64,000 nucleotides of DNA from Eleusine coracana subsp. coracana (lineage: Eukaryota > Streptophyta > Magnoliopsida > Poales > Poaceae): contig CM064429.1 of assembly GCA_032690845.1 (NCBI GenBank), forward strand, positions 17,677,013 through 17,741,012, in the 5' to 3' direction. The notes beneath the pieces are model-generated. The model saw only the letters and a program-made list of their open reading frames with translations, ran no database searches and was not told the DNA's origin. This document shows, piece after piece, positions 12,068 to 23,790 of this stretch. The position numbers were made by a program, and so were the translations under genes. Each line of letters starts with the position of its first letter. Position 1 is the stretch's first letter.

Positions 12068-12298
12068 CTGATCGACAGGCCTCTCAACAGTGGAGCCCCA
12101 TGTGAAGTGCGTCATGCATGAACGCCATCACAGCGTCCACAAGTACTTGTACCTGCGGCACACCCAGCTAGTGAACACCCCACCGCGCCCATGTGGTTGG
12201 ATCTCGAATCCGTCTTTCAGCCGTAGCATGTGGAAGAGGTTTTGGCAGTGCAGCTCATGCAAACTTATGCTTGTGGGTACTTCTGCTCTGTGTCGAGG
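12068..12298 (-). pseudogene. UDP-glycosyltransferase remnant, C-terminal part (PSPG region)
   Basis: On the minus strand three frames together show KFA-x-AALPKPLP, LKDGFEI, GRGGVFTSWV and WVPQVQVL, followed by a degraded MTHCGWNS-like stretch. This is the order seen in family-1 plant UDP-glycosyltransferases, most like the UGT91 type, ending in the PSPG box that binds UDP-sugar. Frame changes and stops show a pseudogene. It is cut at 12298 by the Sirevirus, its other half resuming at 23233, and it stops at 12067 against the hAT end. The rest of the C-terminus was not found. Confidence 0.7.
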
Positions 12299-13065
12299 TG
12301 AGAAACCAGGTTTAGATGTGCCATGGTTTGCAATATGTGATGAGTAATTGACTTTGGCGGAATTGGTGTTTGAGTTGAAATGCAGAAATCTAGGGATTGC
12401 ATGAGTTTGTGCATGTCATGGTTTTGACTAACCAGAGTTGGTGAGAATGTTGGAGAGTTGCAGGAGATGGGAAATGTATTTGCTTGTCTCATGATATGTA
12501 GGTCACTGGAGTCAACTTGGCGGTCAACGGCAAGAGGATCAGGCACAAGTAGGAGACTTGGGGCCAGACGATCAGGAGGCCGGGTGAAGTCAAGGGTGAT
12601 CCACACCGTACACGTGGAGAGGCAAGAAGCACGGACGGTTTTCGGTTGAGACTCAAAACCGTGGATGGTGATCAAGATGGCAGGGTTGACCAAGTCAAAG
12701 GTGATCGAGCGTCGGTGCAAGTAGAGGCTTGCAATGGACCGGAGCCGGGAGAGACTTGCCGGCAAGGAGGATCATAGGACGAGGTGACACGTGTCAAGAT
12801 CGTAAAGTCTTGCATCGGTGGAAGTGAGCATGAAGTCGCATTTTGAGAAGCGTGCAATTCGGTTTCCTGGTTTGGGCCTCAAAATCGGTGGCGGTGGTTG
12901 GTGGTGCATGTGGCACCATCGCGGAGCTTGCGTCGAGGCGAAGCAAAGTTGTGAAGGGCTCGATGGCGTTCGGGAGAAGGAAAAAGAGTTGGACAGTTTT
13001 GCCCCTAGAGGCAGGTGGCAATGTAATATAGGTCAAGGGTACAAGAATCTTGGACTCTAGGCCAA

Positions 13066-13075
13066 TATAAGGAGA
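13066..13075 (+). promoter_or_regulatory. TATA region of the Sirevirus 5' LTR
   Basis: TATAAGGAGA in the 5' LTR aligns with TATATAAGGAGA at 22001-22012 in the 3' LTR, so the motif is conserved between the two copies. It is the likely core promoter of the genomic RNA. Confidence 0.6.
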
Positions 13076-13689
13076 GGTGTGGCTGGTGGGAGAGGTGCCT
13101 CTTCTCATTAGCCTTGTTAGGAATTCATTCAAAGTGCTAGGAGTGGTCTTCATGTAATAGAGGAGAGGAGAGGGTGTGTGAGAGACATCTCTTTCTCTTC
13201 CAAACAGTGGGAGGAAGAGGGTGGCTTCCTAGCCTTGTATCCATGGATCTTGTAAGCATATTTCTTTGATATGAGAGTTATTTTTGTGCTCCAGATCTCC
13301 CTCTCTCCCTAATTCCCGAATTTCTCTATTTTCTGAGCTATTTTCATGGTGATTTTTTATCTCGTTTTTGAGTGGGTTTTGGTACGAATTTCTTGAGGGA
13401 TCTTGGTGTTAGGACATGCCTAAACATTCCTTCATGGATCCTTGGTTGAATCCTAGGCAAGAGCACTCTTGATTTGGTGGATTTCCTTAAGAACATTCAA
13501 ACCCTAGAGCTTTTGGTAAATCCTGAAATTTGAGATGAATTCTTGAGATTTTCATGTGATTCCACTTGGAAAAGGAACGTACTACCATGAGACACCTTCT
13601 GTCCAAGTTTCGTGATTTTTGGAGTTCGTTTGGTTAGGTTTTGCCAATTTTCTAACCGAGTCACGAGTTCAATTTTGGTTCTAGAAAGT

Positions 13690-13950
13690 GTCGATCGACA
13701 CTGCCGATATCTGAACCGGCACTGTCGGTGCGTGAGGAAGAACCCCTGATCAGCACTGCCGATAAGCTATGTCTATGTGTTCCAGTAACTTTGCTTCTTC
13801 TGTCGACCGGCACTACCGAGGCGCTCTGACCATTGCTTTCCAGAGTTTTGAGAACCCCGCACCAGCACTACCGATGCATGTGACCGGCACTGCTGATGGT
13901 CCCAACCGGCACTGCCGATAGCTATGATCGGCACTACCGATGGTAGTCCA
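13690..13950 (+). repeat. Cluster of GGCACTGCCGAT palindromic words (5' LTR)
   Basis: About eight variants of [A/T]CCGGCACTGCCGAT, spaced by 15-60 bases. The core CGGCACTGCCG is nearly self-complementary (CGGCA..TGCCG). The matching cluster in the 3' LTR has about eleven copies (22630-22965). Confidence 0.8.
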
Positions 13951-14199
13951 GTGAGGTCTGTCTTCTGTGTGTTTCTTTGACCGGGTCGAGTCTTTGTTGC
14001 TCCATTTTGTTTCCGTTGTGTTCCACTACTGTTGTTGATCACTCCTAGGGTTGGCACATCACAAGTTGGTGTGTGTGACCTTGGTGATCAGTTTAGAGGT
14101 TGGCTTGGGTTGTAATTGGGATATAGGCCATGTTCTTGTAAAGAATTTCAATTGGCTCCCATTCACACCCCCCTCTGGTCGCCTTCTCAGTCCTTTAAT

Positions 14200-14211
14200 T
14201 GGTATCAGAGC
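14200..14211 (+). other. Primer-binding site (initiator methionine tRNA)
   Basis: TGGTATCAGAGC begins two bases after the 5' LTR. This is the standard complement of the 3' end of plant initiator tRNA-Met used by copia elements. Confidence 0.92.
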
Positions 14212-14260
14212 TGGTTTGATCACTAGTTGACCTTCACCGGCTTTGTGATCCGAAGGCAAC

Positions 14261-15204
14261 ATGGAGAAGCGTGCGGTCAAGCTCTGGATGTTTGATGGAG
14301 AGGACTTTCCCTACTGGAAGTCACGGATCAAGGCTTATCTTTCAAACCAAGGACGTGCAATTTTGGAGAGAGTTGAGCAGGAATATGCTATACAACAAGA
14401 CCTCAACACTGCATCTGCAGGTGAATTAACCAAGTATGAAAACAACTCCAAAGTTGTCAATATCCTGCTTTCTGCTCTAGGTAGGAATGAACATGATCGT
14501 GTTGCTCATCTTGAAACTGCACATGCCATTTGGGCAAAGCTTTGCACGTACCATGAGGGTACCAATCAAGTCAAGTCTATGCGTAAGGATTCTTACAACA
14601 GACAGTACCAAACCTTTGCACAAAAACCTGGCGAGTCACTAGATGACACTTTTCGTAGGTTTGAGGTCATTGTGTGCAACTTGTGGGCTTGTGGTAACCT
14701 TGTGTACAATGATAATGATAGAGCTAAGCAATTGTTGTATTCTCTTGATGAAAATGCTTGGGGGTTAAGATTGCTGCACTAGAAGAAACTGCTAATTTCA
14801 ATACCCTGAACTATGAGCAGCTGTATAGCAAGCTAAAATCTCATAAACTATCTAGGAAGTCTCATCCTAATCTTGCTAATCCTGCTTCTAGCATGGCTTT
14901 GCTTTCTAGCTCTCAAAAGGGTAGTCACAGTGGTGATTCTTATGGAACTAACCCCTCACTTGACAAGTCTTGTTTGAAGTTTGCTCTTTCTTCTCTTGTT
15001 ACAGCATCCGATGAACAGATGGAGTACATTCTTGACGAGGAGCTGTCCTTGCTCACAAGGAAGTTCAGGAAGTTCTACAACAACCGTAAGGAGAGAAGAG
15101 GAGGTGGTTCAAGAACCTTCTTCGAGTGTGGTGACCCGGGACACTTCATTGCTGACTACCCCCAAGAAGAAAAAGAAGGCCGGGTACCACAACAACAACA
15201 CTGA
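14261..15204 (+). pseudogene. Sirevirus gag, N-terminal and middle part, frameshifted
   Basis: Starts MEKRAVKLWMFDGEDFPYWK, the usual start of plant copia gag (DUF4219/UBN2-like), where Trp-Lys/Ser contacts form the capsid fold. The first frame runs to about 14780. The reading then continues one frame over from 14758 (VKIAALEET), so a frameshift lies near 14755-14765. A zinc knuckle follows at about 15115-15165 (FFECGDPGHFIADYP), in which the first and last of the four zinc-binding positions are Phe and Tyr instead of Cys. Gag forms the particle and packages RNA; this copy cannot. Confidence 0.85.
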
Positions 15205-15339
15205 AGATTTCAAGCAGAAGAAGAACCGCTTCTACAAGAAAGGCAAGAACTCACATCAAGCGAAGGCCTTACAAGCTCGGAGGAGGAGGTTGAGAAGCCA
15301 CGAGTCAAGAGGAAGGACGACTTCATCGGGCTTTGCTTC

Positions 15340-16685
15340 ATGGCAAAGAACGATCACGATATCGACTCTGGCTCCGACTCCGACACAAGCGAGGTACCTC
15401 CCACTCTTGATGATCTCTCTTCTGAACTTGATCTTTTGCTTGATGTTTTGCTCATGCAAGATGATAAGCTTCACAGCGCTGTTCGTGAGAAGAGAGAGTT
15501 TAAGTCTAAGTTGGAGAGTGTTGAGTATGAGATCACTTCGCTTAGGTCCAATCTTGCTAAAAATGCTGATGTTGAGTGTGAGTCTTATCAAGTTGTGATG
15601 AATGATCTCAGTCAGAGGGAAAGTGTGCATGCTCAAGTTGCCAGTCAGCTTGAGAGTGCCCTTAAAGAGCTTGATGAATTCAAAGCTAGACCAACTCTTT
15701 TGGGCGTATGTTAGAAGTGCCCCAAGCTCACTAATGAGTTGGAAGCTCAAACCCTAAAAGTCAAAGAGCTCGAGTCCAAGCTGCTAGATGTGATTCGCTC
15801 GAAAGTTCTCCCACTACCATGTTTAGTGTGTGGCTCTCTTAAGGATAAGCTTGCAATCACTAGAGAGGAAAACTAACTCAAGAAAATGACTATCTCATCT
15901 CTCGTCTCCAAAGAACCCTAGTGAGTGAGGAGAAGATTGAAAGTGACTTGGCAAGAGTCAAAGAAAGTGCCAGTAGGTCAACCTACAACTTGGGCTTGGG
16001 ATTAGAGAGGTGTGACAAGGAGAGTGAGAATGTGGATAAGTTTGTGCCTAGCTCTAGCTACAAGGATGAGGAACAATCCATCAAACCCACTGACACATAC
16101 TATCCACCTAACCCCAATCCTTCCTTCAACCCAAAGCAAGCCGAGAAGCCAAAACCCAAACCCACTGTGCAAGCTAAGCCTAAACATGAGAGTGTCTACA
16201 TTTGCATGTTCTGTGGTCATAAGGGTCACTTGGATGAGTACTGTTATAGGCGTAAGAGGATTAAGAGGATGCAAGCTGAGTTAACTAGGAATGTGCATCA
16301 TGATGATTTTGTTGGTTTTCAGTCTCGCTCTTTTTCTCGTGCCTATCTTGGACAGGGTCATTCCTCATATGGCTTTGATTCACGAAACAGATGCTTTGCG
16401 CAGCAGCGCTTTGGTGCCCCATGTTTTCCCCATCGTGGTGAGCGTCGCTCGCATGGATTTTGTTTTCACACAGATGATTTCTATGCTCACAACCCCCGGT
16501 TTGAGTCGAGATACTTTGACAGGCCACACTTTCCCCATCGTGGTTCTCGTCCCATGCGTTCAAGTGGTAATGTGCAAAGAACTGTGATAACCCCTGCAGG
16601 TCGTGTGATTCAGTGCTGGCTTCCCAAGAGTTTTCTTTCTAACCCTAGCAGTGAGTCATCGATCTTTCATTCTCGTTCTTTGTAG
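15340..16685 (+). pseudogene. Sirevirus gag C-terminal region: coiled coil and second zinc knuckle
   Basis: 15340-15714 is acidic and rich in Glu/Leu/Lys (LDLLLDVLLMQDDKL and following), which looks like a coiled coil, as in the long gag of Sireviruses. Stops interrupt it near 15712 and 15876. From 15921 to 16685 a Pro/Lys-rich linker leads into CMFCGHKGHLDEYC (about 16205-16246), an intact CCHC knuckle, followed by a His/Phe/Arg-rich tail. This part joins protease at about 16700. Confidence 0.75.
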
Positions 16686-16715
16686 GCTACAGGTGGAGGC
16701 CTGGAGAACAAATGG

Positions 16716-18016
16716 TTGATGGACTCCGGGTGTTCGCGCCACATGACTGGAGATGCAAAGTGGTTCTCCAACCTCACTCCCTTGAAGCGCCGGGAGTATG
16801 TGACCTTTGGAGATGACAAGAGAGGGAGAGTGAAGGCAAGAGGCGCGATAAAGGTAAATGAAAAATTCACTCTCAAGGATGTTGGTTTGGTTGAGCATCT
16901 CAAGTACAATCTCCTCTCTGTCTCTCAGTTGCTTGATGTTGGTTTGGAAGTGCACTTTAAGAAAAATGCTTCTTGTGTTCTTGATTCTAATGGCTCTTTG
17001 GTTTGTGGGATTTCTAGCATAGGGAAAGTTTTTTAGGCTGATTTTGCTGTCTCTCCTGGTTCTCACAAGTGCATGTTTGCTCAAACTTCTTCTCAGCTCT
17101 AGAAATGGCATAGGAGACTAGGTCACATGAGCTTTGACTTGCTTTGTCACTTGAGTGGCCTAGGGTTGATCCGTGGATTACCTAAGCTCAAATTTGATAA
17201 GGATTTGGTTTGTGCTCCTTGTCTTCATGGGAAAATGATTGCTGCTTCTCATCCACCAACTAATTTGGTGATGACTGAATGCCCTGGAGAGTTGCTTCAC
17301 ATGGACACTATTGGTCCTTCTCGGGTGAGAAGTGGTATGTTCTTGTGATTGTTGACGACTACTCTCGCTACTCTTGGGTTTACTTTCTTGAGAGCAAGGA
17401 TGAAGTGTTTCATCACTTTCAGAGCTTAGCTTTGACATTGTTCAAGGAACTCACTGGTGCATTACGATCAATCCACAGTGATAATGGCATCGAGTTCAAG
17501 AACTCCTCCTTTGATGCTTTCTGTCTTGAGCATGGTATTGAGCATCAGTTTTTAGCACCACGTATCCCTTAGCAGAATGGTGTGGTTGAAAGAAAGAACA
17601 AAACCTTGGTGGAAATGGCCCGCACAATGCTCGATGAGCATAGGACTCCGAGGCGGTTCTAGGTTGAGGCCATTAGCACTGCTTGCTATGTTTCCATTCG
17701 GTTTTTCTTGCGCTCAATTCTTAACGTGACTTCCTATGAGCTACGCTTTGGGAGGAAGCCATTTGTTTCTCATTTGCGTGCCTTTGGTTGCAAGTGTGGC
17801 AATCTTGATAAGTTTGAGTCGAGATCTTCCCATGGCATCTTTCTTGGCTACACCCTTCATGGCCATTTTTACAGAGTTTTGAATTTGGAAACTAACACCA
17901 TCGTAGAGTCCTACAATGTAACATTTGATGAATCAAACTCTTGTGCAAGCAATGTGGTTGAGACTACAGGTAACAGGGAGATGGAGGAGAGTATCTTTGT
18001 AGAAGAGGACCTATAG
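16716..18016 (+). pseudogene. Sirevirus protease and integrase, with stops
   Basis: The aspartic protease motif is intact (MDSGCSRHMTGD at 16719). A stop TAG follows at about 17035. The integrase zinc domain reads HRRLGHMSFDLL then CAPCLHGK (17106-17235), preceded by TAG where Trp is expected. The catalytic core keeps HMDTIGPS, HSDNGIEFKN and ERKN, so the D,D,E triad positions are visible. They are spread over two frames (change near 17325), with TAG stops at about 17570 and 17660. The enzyme would have inserted the cDNA, which the CGAGG duplication records. Confidence 0.88.
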
Positions 18017-18324
18017 GGCTTGGATGATGACGATGATGAGTCATTTCATCCCACATCCTGCTGCTTCCACCACTCTAGCAGAGGGTCCAGAAGCTTCTAC
18101 ATCGACCTCAGCAGCTGTTAAACCAGCTCCAGCTATGGTTGAGGAGGAGGGTACGCTCTGAGAGAGAGGCCCCTCACCACATTCAGCGTCAACATCCACC
18201 TCAATAGATGATCGGTAATCTCTATAAGAGGACAACAAGGTCAAGGTCTGCACACCTCGCCTGCTTTACCAATTCTCCCTGTTGCCACCTTTCAACCTCG
18301 GGATGTTGGACACACACTATCTAA

Positions 18325-19819
18325 TGAATATTGGGTTTAAGCCATGCATGAGGAATTGGAAAAATTTGATAGAAACAAAGTGTAGATCCTAGTAGAGCCT
18401 CATGTTGGTGTCAATGTCATAGGAACCAAGTGGGTTTTCAAAAACAAGCATGGGGAAGATGGTGAGGTTGTTAGAAACAAGGCTAGGCTTGTTGCCCAGG
18501 GTTTCAGTCAAGTGGAGGGCTTAGACTATGGGGAAACCTTTGCTCCTATTGCACGCATAGAAGCCATTAGGATCTTGCTTGTATTTGCTGCCTCTAAGGG
18601 CATTAGACTCTACCAAATGGATGTCAAGAGTGCTTTCCTAAATGGTTTCATAGAGGAAGAGGTTTATGTGAGACAACCACCTGACTTTGAGCAGCACAAA
18701 TACCCAAACCATGTGTACATGCTTCAAAAGGCTTTATACGGGCTAAAACAAGCACCTAGGGCATGGTATGCTAGGCTTAAGACCTTCTTGCTAGAGCGCG
18801 GGTATGTCATGGGGTGTGTTTACAAAACCTTGTTCACTCTAAAGCATGGCAATGACTTCTTAATGGTTCAGATATACAAGGATGATATCATCTTTGGAGG
18901 TTCCTCTCATGCTGTTTTGTCCAGATTTCAGGAAGCTATGGAAAGTGAATTTCAGATGTCGATGATGGATGAGCTCACCTTCTTTCTTGGACTTTAAATC
19001 AAGCAAGGCACCTTCATACATCAAGCCAAGTACACAAAGGATCTCCTAAAGAAGTTTGATATGGTCAATGTGAAGCCGTTGTCAACACCAATGTCCACAA
19101 CAACGACACTTGACCCTGACGAAGACTGTGAAGTGGTGGACCAAAGGGAGTACAGGAGCATGATCGGCTCCCTCTTGTATCTGACGGTGACAAGACCCGA
19201 CATCCACTTTGCGGTGTGTCTTTGTGCTCGCTTTCAAGCTTCTCCAAGGGTGACTCATTGCAAGGCTATCAAGCGCATCTTCAGGTATCTTAAATACACC
19301 CTTGAGTTTGGTCTTTGGTACTCTGCATCTTCATCTCTTGATCTAATTGGGTATTCGGATACGGACTTTGCTGGGTGTAGAATTGATAGGAAGAGCACTT
19401 CTGGTACTTGTCATTTCTTAGGTACTTCTTTGATCTGTTGGTCTTCTCGTAAGCAGTCGAGTGTAGCACAATCCACCAGAGAGGATGAGTATGTTGTTGC
19501 CGCTAGCTGCTGCTCACAAATGCTATGGATAGTATCCACCATGAGAGACTGTGGGTTAATATTTGAGGGTGTTCCCCTCTTGTGTGATAACTCCAGTGCC
19601 ATATGCTTAGCCAAAAACCCAATCCAACATGGTAAGGTCAAACACATTAATGTGTGATTCCACTTCCTGAGAGATAATGTTGATAAGGGAGATGTTGAGC
19701 TCAAATACATCGACACCAAAAACCAATTGGCTGATATCCTTGCCAAGCCCCTAGATGCTTCGCGATTCGCTTTTCTTCAGGGGGAGCTTGGTGTTTGCCA
19801 TCCTTATGGCATCATTTGA
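18325..19819 (+). pseudogene. Sirevirus reverse transcriptase and RNase H, with stops
   Basis: The copia RT (RVT_2) shows GTKWVFKNK, KARLVAQGF, YQMDVKSAFLNG and LKQAPRAWY. The active site reads YKDD (about 18877) instead of the usual YVDD; both Asp remain. TAA follows FLGL at about 18996, where Gln is expected. RNase H shows YSDTDFAG, RKSTSG, and a Glu-Asp-Glu-Tyr motif near 19481. TGA at about 19655 replaces an Arg codon, compatible with CGA>TGA. The polyprotein ends with TGA at 19817-19819. Confidence 0.9.
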
Positions 19820-21235
19820 GGTGGGGGGGGGGGGGGTTGGTGTTCTCTTGTATATATGTATCTTATCTTTTTGCATTGCATCTCATATGTAATATATGCA
19901 TTGGTAAATGAGCTTTTATTCTTATGCTTTCTTGCATTTCTCTTTGCTATGATTGAGCTTGAGCTAAGTTGTGTGGATGTGATAGTAATCTCTCATGCTT
20001 AGATTTTCTAGATGGCTTGGTATAGACTCTTTTGAGCAACTTGTTAATCTTAAAGGTAAACTTAGCTTCTTGTGAGCCTTATGAACTAATCTTGCTAATA
20101 CTTGCTCACCATGTGTATAATTGCTTTTATCCCTGTCAAGACTTCTGTTGAGGCTAGTCTAGAGGATATCTTGGCTTTGGCACCTTGTGTTTGCGAAATG
20201 TGGCTTTGCAAATGTTTGGCTCATGATGGAATATTGTGGGAATGTTTGTTCCTTTTGCCGCAAAGGCATGCTCATCCTTATGCTTTTAATTTGCAAAATA
20301 AATTGATTGTGCTTTGAAGCCTCGGGGTGTTAACCGTACCCAGTCGTGCGACCTAAGCATGGATTAGAAGTAACATAAAAATGCTAAATCCAAACATTAT
20401 ACTTCAAAGCCTCGAGGTGTTTGTCATACTGACTCGTGCGACCCTCCGCACGGATTAGAAGATACATGAGGATCACATAAGAATAATGTTTTTCTCTTTT
20501 CTTATGAGTCTCTGTTGCATATGTGAGCGTTTGTAGAGCTTATTTTCTACGAATGCTTGTTGCCTTGGTTGAGATTAAGACTGACTAGTTTCTTTTGGTT
20601 AATTTGATGCTTGTTTTGCCTTGGATGGGAGTACTTATACATGTGGTGGCAGCTTTTCGCATGATGAGCAAATTTGATTCTATATACGCTAGTCAATCTT
20701 TTTGCTTAGCTTGTATAGCTCTTGGTGTTTCTGCCTTGCTATCTATTTTTTGTCTTTGTATGATGGTGAGCTATTTCTTTTACACTTCATGGCTCTATGT
20801 TTTTTATTAGCAAAGTTAAATGCTTGTTTGCATAATTGTTGAAGCTCCTTAGGTTTGCATTTTCATGCATTGCATGTTTGCTTGTTCTTTTACCTCTTTG
20901 ACGATTTCATTGCCAAAGGGGGAGAAAATACTGGGTCATGCACAAATAATGTTAAGAAACTTAAAATGATCCATTTTGCATTATATGAGACCTACCACAA
21001 GTTGAGAGGGAGCATATCATGTCCTTGAGCGTTTTTCATGCGCTTTTCACAATGTTTGCGTTCTCGAGTGGCTTTCTTTGTTAACTCTTGGTTTTGTGAT
21101 CCCTCTTATGCTAGATGGCTACTTTTCACCTTTTCTTTGGGTTTTAGCCATTTGGATGTGCTTATTTGGTTTCGCATTTCAAATCTCTAAGCATTATGCA
21201 TTTGATGTTGTCAATGTGCTCATCAAGGGGGAGAT
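19820..21235 (+). other. Sirevirus 3' non-coding region with repeated polypurine tracts
   Basis: After pol a run of about 15 G (19821 onward) is followed by 1.4 kb without a conserved ORF. Two open frames (20102-20317; 20595-20810, hydrophobic) are too short and unlike known envelope-like proteins. AAAGGGGGAGA at 20915-20925 and AAGGGGGAGAT at 21225-21235 are polypurine tracts; the second abuts the 3' LTR and would prime plus-strand DNA. Repeated tracts are a known Sirevirus trait. Confidence 0.75.
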
Positions 21236-23232
21236 TGAGAAACCATGTTGAGATGTGCCATGATTTGCAATATGTGATGAGTAATTGACTTTGGCAGAAT
21301 TGGTGTTTGAGTTGAAATGCGGGAATCTAGAGATTGCATGAGTTTGTGCATGTCATGGTTTTGACTAACCAGAGTTGGTGAGGATGATGGAGATTTGCAG
21401 GAGATGGGAAATGTGTTTGCTTGTCTCATGATGTGTAGGTCACTGGAGTCAACTTGGTGGTCAACAGCAAAAGGATCCGGCACAAGTAGGAGACTTGGGG
21501 CCTGACGATCAGGAGGCTGGGTGAAGTCAAGGGTCATCCACACCGTACACATGGAGAGGCAAGAAGCACGGACAGTTTCGCGGTTGAGCCACAAAACCGT
21601 GGGTGATGATCAAGATGGTAGGGTTGATCAAGTCAAAGGTGATCGAGCGTTAGTGCAAGTACAGGCTTCCAATGGACCGGAGGCGGGAGAGACTTGCCGG
21701 CAAGGAGGATCACGGGACCAGGTGACACACGTCAAGATCGTAAAGTCTTGCTTTGGTGGAAGTGAGCATGAAGTCGCGCTTTAAGAAGCGTGCAAGGCGG
21801 TTTCCCCGTTTGCGCCTCAAACCTTTGGTGGTGGTTGGTGGTGCACGTGGCACCATCGCGGAGCTTGCATCGAGGTGAACCAAAGTTGTGAAGGGCTCGA
21901 TGGCGTTCGGGCGAAGGAAAAAGAGTTGGACGGTTTTGCCTTTGGTGGTAGGTGGCAATGTAATATAGGTCAAGAATAGAAGAGTCTTGGACTCTAGGGT
22001 TATATAAGGAGAGGCGTGGCTGGTGGGAGAGGTGCCTCTTCCCATTAGCCTTGTTAGGAATTCATTTCAAGTGCAGGGCGAGGTCTTCATGTAATAGAGG
22101 AGAGGAGAGGGTGTGAGAAACATCTCTTTCTCTTCCAAATAGTGGGAGAAAGTGGGTGGCTTCCTAGCCTTGTATCTATGGATCTTGTAAGCATGTTTCT
22201 ATGATATGAGAGTTATTTTTGTTCTCAAGATCTCCCTCTCTTTCTAAATCCCGAATTTCTCTTTTTCTCTATTTTCAGAGCTATTTTTGTGGTGATTTTT
22301 TATCTCATTTTTGAGTGGGTTTTGGTATGAATTTCTTGAGGGATCTTGGTGTTAGGACATGCCTAAACATTCCTTCATGGATCCTTGGTTGAATCCTAGG
22401 CAAGAGCACTCTTGATTTGGTGGATTTCCTCAAGAACATTCAAAACCTAGAGCTTTCGGTAAATCCTGAAATTCGAGATGAATTCTTCAGCTTTTCATGT
22501 GATTCCACTCGGAAAAGGAACGCCCTACCATGAGACACCTTTTGTCCAAGTTTTGTGATTTTTGGAGTTCATTTGGTTAGGTTTTGCCAATTTTCTAACC
22601 GAGTCACGAGTTCAGTTTTGGTTTTAGAAAGTGTCGATCGGCACTGCCGATCTCTGAACCGGCACTGCCGGTGCGCGAGGAAGAACCCCTGATCAGCACT
22701 ACCGATGGCTGGACCGGCACTGCCGGTAGCTTGGGTCTAAACCCGCATCGGCACTACCGATGTACCAACTGGCACTGCCGATGAGCTATGTATGTGTATT
22801 CTAGTAACTTTGCTTCTTCTATTGGCCGGCACTACCGATACCTACCACTGGCACTGCCGATGCGCACCGACCGTTGCTTTCTAGAGTTTTGAGAACCCCG
22901 CACCGACACTACTGATGCATGTGACCGGCACTGCCGATAGTTGTGATCGGCACTGCCGATGGTAGTCCAGTGAGGTCTATCTTGTGTGTGTTTCTTTGAC
23001 CGGATCGAGTCTTTGCTGCTCTCTTTTATTTCCACTATGTTCCACTGTTGTTGTTGATCACTCCTAGGGTTGGCACATCACAAGTTGATGTGTGTGGCCT
23101 TGGTGATCGCTTTAGAGGTTGGTTTGGGTTGTAATTGGGATATAGGTCAAGTTCGTGTAAAGAATTTTAATTGGCTACCATTCACCCCCCCCCCCCCCCC
23201 CTTTCCCTTCTGGTCGCCTTTTTGGTCCTTCA
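21236..23232 (+). repeat. 3' LTR of the Sirevirus element
   Basis: Begins TGAGAAACC straight after the polypurine tract and ends TCCTTCA, followed by the target duplication CGAGG. It is 1,997 bp. It carries the TATA region at 22001, about eleven palindromic words at 22630-22965, and a C run near 23188 absent from the 5' LTR. Confidence 0.92.
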
Positions 23233-23325
23233 CGAGGCTTTGTGCCTTCAATGGTGCTTCTATGCCCACGTAGAGGACACTCCGCATAGGCTGCTCATCA
23301 AGCCATTGGAATGCAGCTGACGAAC
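23233..23325 (-). pseudogene. UDP-glycosyltransferase remnant, central part
   Basis: On the minus strand the translation shows WLDEQPMRSVLYVG followed by EAPLKAQ. This matches the conserved family-1 UGT stretch in which a W-L-D-x-Q-P...S-V-Y/L-Y-V motif opens the UDP-sugar-binding C-terminal domain. It ends at the Sirevirus target duplication (23233-23237) and its continuation is at 12298 and below. Upstream of about 23325 I cannot follow the protein, so the N-terminal acceptor-binding domain is missing or unrecognisable. Confidence 0.75.
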
Positions 23326-23718
23326 CACCCATGCGTACGAGTAAAGAGTGTTATGAATCTCCGTTCCAGATGCCACCCATGCCCAAGACATTATGTCATG
23401 CATCCTACTCCAAAACTGGTAGTTTAACATCAACCGGACGATATATGTATAAGGTGATATATGAAGGAGAGAGGACGCACGGTACACATAAGCAAATTCG
23501 AGTAGTAGTTAGCATTAATGCCACAATGTATTCCCATGATACATCAGATCTTCAGAACCACTACGTTCATGTCAATGTCCATGTAATAGGCCTTGTATGG
23601 ATCCACGCAGTTTATAAGAAACTGACTTCTTTTAGAAACTGGTTTATATAAACTGGGATGTTTGAATCCTAGTTTTTGAAACTATAAACCTAGTTTTTTT
23701 ATTGGTGAATGACTTGTT

Positions 23719-23790
23719 TGCCCATCCCTTATTTTAAATTCACATGCTTCATCCTGCCCATCTCTTATTTTAAATTCACATGCTTCATCC
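23719..23790 (+). repeat. Direct duplication of 36 bp
   Basis: TGCCCATC[C/T]CTTATTTTAAATTCACATGCTTCATCC occurs twice in tandem (23719-23754 and 23755-23790) with one visible difference, so the duplication is young compared with its surroundings. Confidence 0.85.

Larger units (their letters stand above)
12299..14197 (+). repeat. 5' LTR of the Sirevirus element
   Basis: Begins TGAGAAACC and ends TCCTTTA, where the 3' LTR has TCCTTCA, so the terminal CA has become TA. It carries a TATA-like ATATAAGGAGAGG near 13065 and about eight copies of a GGCACTGCCGAT-type word at 13690-13945. It is about 100 bases shorter than the 3' LTR, mostly because of missing copies of that word. Confidence 0.92.
12299..23232 (+). 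mobile_element. Sirevirus-type Ty1-copia retrotransposon, full length with both LTRs
   Basis: The 10.9 kb element is flanked by CGAGG at 12294-12298 and 23233-23237. Its LTRs are 12299-14197 and 21236-23232. In order it has an initiator-Met primer site, gag with zinc knuckles, protease, integrase, reverse transcriptase/RNase H, a long 3' non-coding region with repeated polypurine tracts, and the 3' LTR. PR-INT-RT order makes it copia; the size, long coiled gag and several AAAGGGGGAGA tracts point to the Sirevirus lineage. All ORFs are broken. Over the first 250 LTR bases I count roughly 17 differences, so it is not recent. Confidence 0.92.

Noticed and set aside
9073..12075. 8-bp hAT target duplication
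   Set aside because: TGTTATCA and CTGATCGA do not match well enough to claim a duplication.
20595..20810. Envelope-like ORF in the Sirevirus 3' region
   Set aside because: It is hydrophobic but only 71 codons, without signal peptide plus coiled-coil layout, and the region is otherwise non-coding.
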